A stretch of 64,000 nt of DNA from Desulfosarcina sp. BuS5 (GTDB lineage: Bacteria; Desulfobacterota; Desulfobacteria; Desulfobacterales; BuS5). Positions 55,372 to 62,162 of the stretch are shown piece after piece. Under the pieces are notes generated by a model, which was not told where the DNA came from, did not search any database, and saw only the letters and a program-made list of their open reading frames with translations. The DNA is taken from assembly GCF_028752835.1 (NCBI RefSeq), contig NZ_CP087952.1, positions 2,771,041 to 2,835,040 of the forward strand, in the 5' to 3' direction. The translations under genes and the position numbers were made by a program. Each line of letters begins with the position of its first letter. The first letter of the stretch is position 1.

Positions 55372-55522
55372 AAATAAATTGGACAAAGATTATGAAGGAT
55401 TTTGGTTCATCTGCAAGGCGCATTAAAGGTTGAATACTCGAAGTATTCGGCTTTTAATGCAACACAGCAGATGGGCCAAAAGACAAATAATATTGTTCAA
55501 GTTATTTCATTTGCGATCCTAA
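55372..55522 (+). repeat. Palindromic repeat family P2, copy 2
   Basis: Inverse of 40813-40963 with few changes. The same CATCTGC/GCAGATG and GCATTAAAGG pairings are visible, with GAATACTCGAAGTATTC at the tip. Confidence 0.7.
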
Positions 55523-55525
55523 GGG

Positions 55526-55707
55526 TTCGCTCAAAAATAAATTTACAGAATTGGCGCTCAGATTTAGGTTGAAGTTGTACGATCCGATTGAGCAAAGCCG
55601 CAGGAATAGCAAGCTATTTCGAGGACTTTGCGTAATGAGGATCGTGCAAATACAGCCTGAAGCTGAGATGCCAAAATGTGAAGTTATTTTTGAGTGAGTC
55701 CTAAGGG
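55526..55707. repeat. Long nested palindrome (family P3)
   Basis: Outer arms GTTCGCTCAAAAATAA and (inverse) GACTCACTCAAAAATAA. Inside, TTGGCGCTCAG pairs with CTGAGATGCCAA, TACGATCC with GGATCGTGC, and GCAAAG with CTTTGC. A short version of the outer pair occurs at 51630-51680. No coding frame. Confidence 0.6.
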
Positions 55708-55967
55708 TTCGGCAAAAAAATAACGTCCACAACTACGCGCCTACTTGTGGAAGTTATTTTGTCCCCATTTCGTATTTCCTGTTTTTTCCAAATCATAGCT
55801 CATCATTTAATCATACAAATCACAGTTCAGACATTCTTCACAGCTTATCAGTTTTTTTAGTTCCCATTGCTCCAGCGAGGGAATGCATACCATATGGGGG
55901 TTCCCACCCTGAAAGATGGGAACCTTCGTTCCCGGACTCTGCCTGAAGATAAAAAAAATAAAAAAAA

Positions 55968-56090
55968 AAAAATAGCAATATAGTCCAAGTATTTCATTTT
56001 TTATTGGTGTATGGTGACTTAAATTTAAAAAATAATTAAAAAAATAGCAATATAGTCCAAGTATTTTATTTTTTGTTGATGTATTGTGAA
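55968..56090. repeat. Tandem 68-bp duplication before riboswitch C
   Basis: AAAATAGCAATATAGTCCAA then GTATTTYATTTTTTRTTG occurs twice, starting near 55970 and 56040. It probably duplicates the promoter region of the riboswitch transcript. The 55708-55967 region otherwise holds only a GGTTCCCA/TGGGAACC hairpin near 55890. Confidence 0.65.
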
Positions 56091-56097
56091 TAAAAAT

Positions 56098-56262
56098 TGT
56101 TGATGCAGAAAAGGGAAAACGGTGAAAATCCGTTGCTGCCCCGCAACTGTAAATCCCGGTTCCGTGTAAAACGGAATCAGAGTCCGTCCATTTTAAGCCA
56201 CTATCCTTATATTACGGATGGGAAGGCGGCCGGACCGGGAAAGTCAGGATATCTGATCTGTA
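56098..56262 (+). promoter_or_regulatory. Cobalamin riboswitch (cassette C)
   Basis: AAAAGGGAAAACGGTGAAAA, then CCGTTGCTGCCCCGCAACTG, GCCACT, GGGAAGGCGG and the B12 box AAAGTCAGGATATCTG at about 56240-56255. A fuller match to the consensus than cassettes A and B. It points at the surface-protein genes 59-61.7 kb, now separated by an antisense group II intron. Confidence 0.93.
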
Positions 56263-56268
56263 TCTCAC

Positions 56269-56367
56269 AGGCTTTAAGATAATAATTTTGGGAAGGCCGG
56301 AGGAAGGAAGGCGTATTATAATACTCCGACGACCGATAACGCACCCAAAATCTTTATCTTAAAACCT
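56269..56367 (-). repeat. Palindromic repeat family P1
   Basis: Arms AGGCTTTAAGATAATAATTT and (inverse) AGGTTTTAAGATAAAGATTT, core GTATTATAATAC with linker CGACGACCGATAACGCA. Same arm class as the radC-mpl copy, with a paired base change. Confidence 0.8.
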
Positions 56368-56381
56368 GTAACTGCCACAAA

Positions 56382-56480
56382 CTCCGGCGAGGGATGGAGC
56401 GGCAGGAAAAGATACCTTATATAACAGCGCCCGCCCAGGGTATCGATTCTTACCGTTTTTCCTGACATCCCTCCCATTAA
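56382..56480 (+). ncRNA. Conserved hairpin following riboswitch C
   Basis: GCGAGGGATGGAG pairs with ACATCCCTCCC. Inside, CAGGAAAA/TTTTCCTG and GATACC/GGTATC form further stems. Same outer stem as in cassettes A and B. Confidence 0.5.
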
Positions 56481-56558
56481 AAATTTGCAGTATTGAAATC
56501 GATAAAGCCCAACCCGCCGTGAGGCGGACTCAGGAATGCCCAGGGTCTCATTTTTCCA

Positions 56559-58821
56559 GGTAGGAGCATCGGTTACCCGACGCCCCCCCTACAGACCCGT
56601 ACGTGAAGATTTCCCTCATACGGTTCCTCGGTTCAAATCCTTTTTACCGGATTATCAACCAAACAGGCGACACCCCGTTTGGCGTATAACTTTGCAGCCC
56701 TTACGGCATCAAATATTATGGACTATTCTGGGTAATGGCAGTGGGTATGTTGTGCGCAAGTCCTCGAACATTACTTCGCCCTTGTGACTTCTTCGGCTTA
56801 ACCATCGACGCCATGCTTTCTCAGTATATTCAAACACAACTTCCAGCACTTTGTAGTTACTTATTACTCCAAAGTACTGGTAAAAACCTCGCAGTTTACT
56901 GCAAAGAATCTCATACTGCTCGGCCATTGGCTTATGACGGTTATCCTTGCACCATATCCATATTCTCTTCATAAAACGGCTTGAACGCTTTCTTGCCGTC
57001 TTTTTCTTTATTACCATGTACCCTTTTAATGATTTTGACCAGTAAAATGTAAACCCTAAAAAATCAAACGTCCCGTTTCCCTTTCCGCTAATGCGTTTGG
57101 AAAATCGAATCAGTTTTGTCTTTTCCGGGTGAAGTGACAGCTCGAACTGTTCGAACCGCCTGGGTAATACATCCATGACACGCAATGCGTCTTTTTCATA
57201 CTCGAACCCGAGGATGAAATCATCCGCCCAGCGTATGATGGAGCATCTCCCTTTCATCCGGGGGATCACTTCTTTCACGTACCAGTCATCTAAAACATAA
57301 TGAAGAAAGATATTACTGAGCACAGGGGAAATTACTCCTCCCTGTGGAGTGCCCGTTTCAGAGTACGTCAGGTTGCCTTCCTCCATTACGCCTGCATTCA
57401 ACCACTTCCCTATCAGGCGAATCATTCCGCCGTCACTTACTCTCCGACGTATCATGTCTTTAAGTAACTCGTGATTAATATTGTCAAATAGTCCTGTAAT
57501 ATCTGCGCTTACTATCCAGCTGATATTCTGCTTCAAGCATTGCTCACGTAAATCTTTGATTGCCATGTGTTGGCTCCGACCTTTTCTGAATGCATGGGAA
57601 AAATTGTAAAAATTCCTGTCAAATATGACATTCAATATGGCTGCTGCTGCTTTCTGGACAATTTTATCCTCAAGTACAGGTATGCCAATTGGACGCTTTT
57701 TCCCTCCTTCCTTGTCTATCCAGATACGCTTTACAGGAGACGCAACGTACTGTCCTCTCCGCAGTCGTTCATACAGATTATAGAGGTTTTGATCAAGATT
57801 TTCGGCATACTCCTTTGCCGTAACCTTGTCCACTCCTGCAGATTTGCTTTTCCGAATTTTACGAAAGGATTGTTTCAGTAAATCAAAGTCTATCCGATGG
57901 ACTACTGATGTAAATACCAGTTCAGGATTACTTTGAGCAAGCAGCTCGATTTTGATAAGGGATGACCCACCTGTTAACACCGGTGGTTGTCCCCATTCTA
58001 TCGGTCTGGAATTGCAAGCGACCGTTCTTGCAATTTCTCGGCTTTTTGTTGATATGGTTTGTGACATCTGTGTATCTCCCATAATTCCTGCCAAAAAAAC
58101 GTTATACCCTGCTTCACCTTCCCTGCAGTGGGTCGCTTGGGCATCACTTCCCCACCTTTCCGATCAAGATAGTTCAATTCTTAATCATCGGTACTATGAT
58201 CTGCTAAGACTTCCGAATGTTTATCTCAGGTTCGTTCGCTCTTCGCTATCCTCCCCTGATACCTTGTATCGCCCATCTTTTAATGTTTGTGTTTCTGCCA
58301 ATGGCAGACTCGTTGCAAGGCGGGACATTCCTATGCAACGCCGGGATTTCGCTTGCGCTGGATTTCCTGTTACCGTTCTTTTTACCCAAGGAAACATCCG
58401 GGTCTCCCAAGTTCCCGAGCTACCCCTTTGAGTACATGCCCTGGTCTAAGACCCCGGTGGTGTCCTGAATACTTGCCTTAGCATATTCAGGACTGCTGCC
58501 TTCCGCTGTCTCCAAAGCGTCGGCTTTTTCCTGCAAGCAGGATTATCACAATGACCACAACCATACATTTTTCGGGGCTCAATACAGAGCCTGCAATCTT
58601 GCTCCGTCCAGCTCCAGACTCCCGTTACCGGGTTTACCTGTGGACTTCGCTACTGACCTGCTGGTTAGTCTTTAGTCAGGTGGGACTATCTTAACATCAA
58701 TGCCAGAGCAAGCCCTGCAGAGATGAAGGAAACAAACCGTTTCCCGAGCACCCACTTGGTAACAATATCGAGTTTCAAAGACCTTGTGTCTTATCCCAAC
58801 GATTCGGATTTATCTTGGCAC
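56559..58821 (-). mobile_element. Group II intron, copy 2
   Basis: 2.26 kb, same ends as copy 1. On its own strand it lies right behind the GCCGGG/CCCGGC terminator hairpin (58828), a target position typical of terminator-homing introns. It separates riboswitch C from the downstream genes and is antisense to them. Confidence 0.9.
56709..58094 (-). CDS. ltrA: Group II intron reverse transcriptase/maturase, copy 2
   Basis: 461 residues, identical in translation to the copy at 42384. RWADDF catalytic motif intact. Confidence 0.93.
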   Translation of the reverse strand: MAGIMGDTQMSQTISTKSREIARTVACNSRPIEWGQPPVLTGGSSLIKIELLAQSNPELVFTSVVHRIDFDLLKQSFRKIRKSKSAGVDKVTAKEYAENLDQNLYNLYERLRRGQYVASPVKRIWIDKEGGKKRPIGIPVLEDKIVQKAAAAILNVIFDRNFYNFSHAFRKGRSQHMAIKDLREQCLKQNISWIVSADITGLFDNINHELLKDMIRRRVSDGGMIRLIGKWLNAGVMEEGNLTYSETGTPQGGVISPVLSNIFLHYVLDDWYVKEVIPRMKGRCSIIRWADDFILGFEYEKDALRVMDVLPRRFEQFELSLHPEKTKLIRFSKRISGKGNGTFDFLGFTFYWSKSLKGYMVIKKKTARKRSSRFMKRIWIWCKDNRHKPMAEQYEILCSKLRGFYQYFGVISNYKVLEVVFEYTEKAWRRWLSRRSHKGEVMFEDLRTTYPLPLPRIVHNI

Positions 58822-58827
58822 GAGGAG

Positions 58828-58875
58828 AAGCCGGGTTGCCGAAATTTCATTATATTTCAGCGGCCCGGCTTTTTG
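58828..58875. terminator. GCCGGG hairpin terminator
   Basis: AAGCCGGGTTGCCGAAAT pairs with ATTTCAGCGGCCCGGCTT and is followed by T-rich sequence. It matches 51717-51771 and marks where the uninterrupted cassette C resumes. 58876-59010 has short ACACAGAT repeats and no gene. Confidence 0.75.
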
Positions 58876-59009
58876 TTTTGTTACAAGTGATGAAATAATG
58901 GGACACAGATGCACACAGATAAACACAGATAAGTTTGGAAGTGCGAACGGTTACTTTTAACCAAGGCCTGCTTTGCGGGCCTGATTTAAAACATGCTTTA
59001 TAAAAAAAG

Positions 59010-59369
59010 GAGGTGAAAAACTGAACTGATTTGCAAAACAGGATATAGATGCAAAGGCAAATTATACCGAAACAGTCGATCCGGAACAGTCGATCCGGAA
59101 CAGTCGATTTTTTCCTGGCGGATTTCCGTTTTGCCGACAGTGCTGATGATTACATATTGGACGGCTGGACATGGATAGATCTGACCAGCCTTGGAGATGT
59201 TATCGGTCTTGAATTTTCCCTTTCATCATCCGATGTAGGCGCGTACGGCATGAACATGCCGGCTTATTTTGCCATGGACAATCTGAATGCCGTGCCGGTT
59301 CCGGCGGCAATCCGGCTGCTTGGTTCCGCCATGCTGGCCATTGTCGGCTTTAAGAGGAAAAAATTTTAA
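59010..59369 (+). pseudogene. DUF4465-like surface protein remnant with VPxPAA tail
   Basis: A strong ribosome site AAGGAGGTG at about 59010 has no matching start. The surviving frame, readable from 59049, starts in a 14-bp tandem repeat (AACAGTCGATCCGG, nearly three units). It then reads DFFLADFRFADSADDYILDG and GAYGMNMPAYFAMDNLN, the end of DUF4465 proteins. VPVPAAIRLLGSAMLAIVGF finishes it. About two thirds of the protein is deleted. DUF4465 members include surface proteins of B12 loci in Bacteroidetes (BtuH-type, from memory). Confidence 0.7.
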
Positions 59370-59381
59370 GGAGGCTTTGAA

Positions 59382-60152
59382 ATGAAAACCAAATTCTTTT
59401 TTGTACTGCTTATTCTTGTTTTTACAGCCGGAACCGCATTCGCGGGGCCGTATGCACCGGCCGCAGGCCAGACAGGCTCTACTGCCATTCATATGGATGA
59501 TACATCTTTTGTATCCTGGGCAACCGGCTGGGAAAATTATGTTGTTGGGACTAATGTTGATTTAACATGGCAAACACCTGAAAAAGCTATCGGCAAAGCT
59601 GTGGGGACATCTTTCGATATAGTCTCTTTAGGCCGGGGCGGTGAAATCACCATGACATTCGGCAGCGCCATCAGCAACGGCGCGGGCTATGATTTTGCCG
59701 TATTTGAAAACTCGTTTAACGACACTTTTCTGGAACTTGGTTATGTTGAGGTTTCATCAAACGGAACAGATTTTTTCAGGTTTGATAATGATTCTCTTAC
59801 ATCGGGTCCGGTAGGTGGTTTTGGAGGCGTTGACCCTACCGACATAACCGGCCTTGCGAGTAAATATAAACAGGGTTACGGCACCCCGTTTGATCTGGCC
59901 GAACTCGATGGAATTACAGGGCTTGATCTTAACAACATAGGCTATGTAAAAATTCTCGATATTATAGGTGACGGAACATATCTTGACACCTCCGGGGACG
60001 TAATTTATGACCCGTATCCCACGAGCGGCAGCGCAGGCGTTGACCTTGATGCCATAGGCGTTATGAATGCCGTGCCGATACCGGGCGCAATCTGGCTGAT
60101 AGGCAGCGGGTTACTCTGTATGCTGGGGCTTCAAAAAAAGTATAAGCCGTAA
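59382..60152 (+). CDS. Exported beta-sandwich surface protein with VPIPGA sorting tail
   Basis: 256 residues after a good AAGGAGG site. Signal peptide [17 protein letters not shown]. The body has [20 protein letters not shown] and [20 protein letters not shown], a pattern I associate with cell-surface proteins of corrinoid-related loci. The tail [20 protein letters not shown] plus a basic end fits the exosortase-type sorting signal. First intact gene of a three-gene run under riboswitch C. Proposed role: capture of corrinoid or another ligand at the cell surface. Confidence 0.75.
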   Translation: MKTKFFFVLLILVFTAGTAFAGPYAPAAGQTGSTAIHMDDTSFVSWATGWENYVVGTNVDLTWQTPEKAIGKAVGTSFDIVSLGRGGEITMTFGSAISNGAGYDFAVFENSFNDTFLELGYVEVSSNGTDFFRFDNDSLTSGPVGGFGGVDPTDITGLASKYKQGYGTPFDLAELDGITGLDLNNIGYVKILDIIGDGTYLDTSGDVIYDPYPTSGSAGVDLDAIGVMNAVPIPGAIWLIGSGLLCMLGLQKKYKP

Positions 60153-60187
60153 AATTGCAACTTAAAAGAATAAGGAGGAATAGTGGA

Positions 60188-60817
60188 ATGAAAACCGTAA
60201 AAATTTTTAGTATTTTTTGCCTGTTAATGATCGGTACGGCAGCACATGCGGCAACCTACGATTTCAATGGAACCCTGGTGGATGTTGAAACATGGATGGG
60301 TACTGGATCAAATGAAACGATCCTGGTTGTCGACTGGAACCGTTTGGACAATGGCGTGGACACCGTATCTGAGTCCCACGCATTCGGATACCGCTGGGAT
60401 GGCGCCAAATACGAATCGGAGATGCTCGATGATTTTCACAATGCAGGCATCCTGGCCGTCTCCACCGGCTACGGCGGCGGCTTTGTAATGAATATCGCTT
60501 ATGACGACGTCGACGACAACGAGGTTCATATGCACATTGAGGAAGGCAGTTGGAATCTTGCCAGTACAAGCGATTCCAATGCACGATGGGGTACCTGGGG
60601 AGACTCCGAGTGGGATTTTAATAGCGGTGGAACTGATGTAGAGCTTCTTGTTGACGGCCAATACGAAGGGATCAATGCCATCATGTATTTTGGTTCTTTG
60701 CCTGATTATGCTGATGACCAGTTGGATATTCCGGCTGTTCCGGTTCCCGCCGCGGTCTGGCTGCTTGGTTCGGGCATTCTCGGTCTGGTCGGAATCAGGC
60801 GACGGAGCAGGATTTAA
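60188..60817 (+). CDS. Exported protein with VPVPAA sorting tail
   Basis: 209 residues from the ATG at 60188, chosen because AGGAGG lies just before it. A frame start at 60155 is before that site. Signal peptide IFSIFCLLMIGTAAHA. The body is acidic (ETILVVDWNRLDNGVDTVSE, YDDVDDNEVHMHIEEG) and may bind calcium. VPVPAAVWLLGSGILGLVGI then RRRSR is the sorting tail. This type of protein (FxYRWDG-like GYRWDGAKYESEML) often accompanies the two neighbours. No catalytic motif recognised. Confidence 0.75.
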   Translation: MKTVKIFSIFCLLMIGTAAHAATYDFNGTLVDVETWMGTGSNETILVVDWNRLDNGVDTVSESHAFGYRWDGAKYESEMLDDFHNAGILAVSTGYGGGFVMNIAYDDVDDNEVHMHIEEGSWNLASTSDSNARWGTWGDSEWDFNSGGTDVELLVDGQYEGINAIMYFGSLPDYADDQLDIPAVPVPAAVWLLGSGILGLVGIRRRSRI

Positions 60818-60874
60818 TTTTGAATTTTGAGTTTTCAATTATAAATTAAGGAAAAATATTAAGGAGAAATGATT

Positions 60875-61741
60875 ATGAAGTTAATAAAATTTACACTATG
60901 CATGATAGCTGTCCTGTTGATGGCCGGAAATGCTTATGCCGATATTTTTGCCACAACACTGGTTGGTAATTCAGCCAGTCTTGACGGCTCAGGGCCCTAC
61001 AATGACCCGAATGATCTCCTGGGGAAACCGGCTCAATACTGTCAAGGATGGCCATCCGGCACTGACCACATAAGTATCGTTGAACCGTCCTGGGGCGATG
61101 GGTATATTACCACCTTTGATGAAGGCGACTGGGCTGTTGTAAAATTTGATCACCAGGTTATGGATGACCCGAACAACCCTTACGGCCTTGATTTTATCGC
61201 TTATGGCAATGCTTTTTACATCGGCGGCGGTGGATATGTCTCTGATACTACCGACCACGGAAGTTTTGGTTTAGCCAGCGGACTTTTTGCCGAACCTCTA
61301 AAAATTTCCGTTAGCCAGGACGGCACTGACTGGTACACTTATAATGATGGACCCTATGGCGACGCCCTTTATCCAACCAATCCGTGGGAATGGGATCAGG
61401 CTCTGTGGGATTCAACCGGCAACGGCTGGACAGACGAGGTGGAAAATGATTTTGCCCTGCCGGTCGATCCAAGCTTAACCCTTGCTGATATGACTGCCGG
61501 TGCTTCAGTCGATGCAATGGCCCTGTATGCCGGTTCTGCCGGCGGCACCGGATTTGATCTGGCGGAATCCGGTTATGAGTGGATTGAATATATTAAAGTA
61601 GAAGGTGTTTCAGGATTTTCAGGCGGCGAAATTGATGCCTTTTCCGATGTTGCGGCAGTTCCGATTCCCGGCGCTGTATGGCTGCTTGTTTCAGGCATGA
61701 TTGGCCTGATAGGCAGCCGGAAATATTTTTTCCTGAAATAA
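60875..61741 (+). CDS. Exported surface protein with VPIPGA sorting tail
   Basis: 288 residues from the second ATG (60875), eight bases after AAGGAG. The first ATG at 60869 is too close to it. Signal peptide LCMIAVLLMAGNAYA. YNDPNDLLGKPAQYCQ, AVVKFDHQVMDDPNNPYGLD and FIAYGNAFYIGGG are typical of a surface-protein family seen next to cobalamin uptake genes. VPIPGAVWLLVSGMIGLIGS then RKYFF ends it. Intact. An IS4 copy begins 33 bases downstream. Confidence 0.78.
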   Translation: MKLIKFTLCMIAVLLMAGNAYADIFATTLVGNSASLDGSGPYNDPNDLLGKPAQYCQGWPSGTDHISIVEPSWGDGYITTFDEGDWAVVKFDHQVMDDPNNPYGLDFIAYGNAFYIGGGGYVSDTTDHGSFGLASGLFAEPLKISVSQDGTDWYTYNDGPYGDALYPTNPWEWDQALWDSTGNGWTDEVENDFALPVDPSLTLADMTAGASVDAMALYAGSAGGTGFDLAESGYEWIEYIKVEGVSGFSGGEIDAFSDVAAVPIPGAVWLLVSGMIGLIGSRKYFFLK

Positions 61742-61773
61742 TATTTGTTTAAGTAATAATTATTATTTTCCCA

Positions 61774-62162
61774 CAGTAGTGTCCGGTTAGGTTTTTGCAT
61801 GTTATATGGGATAAAAAAATTAGAAAAATGTTCATTTTTTACTTGACAAACCAAATAAAAATTTTTGTTGTTTTGTTATAAAATATAATTATAACAAGGA
61901 GTTAAGACAAAAATGGACATATTCAATATCCCAAAAAAGAATTTTAATCCCCAATCTCATGCTCGATTTCTCAAACCTTTGCAAAAGATTTTTCCTGACA
62001 CGCCACAGCTTAAATCCCGAGGTCACAAGCCATTGAAAATGACTTTTGAAGATCAGCTTCACGCACTGATATTTTTCCATCTACAAGAACATGAATCAGC
62101 TCGTGATCTTATTCAACACCTTAAAGAAGACGATTTTGCCAAAGAATGTGTCGCTCCAGATT
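61774..62162 (+). mobile_element. IS4-family element, copy 3 (opposite orientation, split by intron)
   Basis: Left end CAGTAGTGTCCGGTTAGG, then the start of the element in + orientation up to residue 83 of the transposase, where intron copy 3 begins. The rest should lie beyond the window. Confidence 0.9.
61913..62160 (+). pseudogene. IS4 transposase N-terminus, interrupted by intron
   Basis: Encodes the first 82 residues of the 384-residue transposase (with RGHKP in place of RGHRP), ending at ECVAPD. The intron is on the opposite strand, so it cannot be spliced out of the transposase mRNA. The gene is dead. Confidence 0.88.

Noticed and set aside
56490-56556. Resemblance to a c-di-GMP-I (GEMM) riboswitch, with CGCCGTGAGGCG, GGACTCAGGAATGCCC and the later AGCCGGGTTGCCGAA
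   Set aside because: The invariant GACGCAAAGCC block is not present, the corresponding part of cassette B does not match either, and the GCCGGGTTGCC element is explained by a terminator hairpin.
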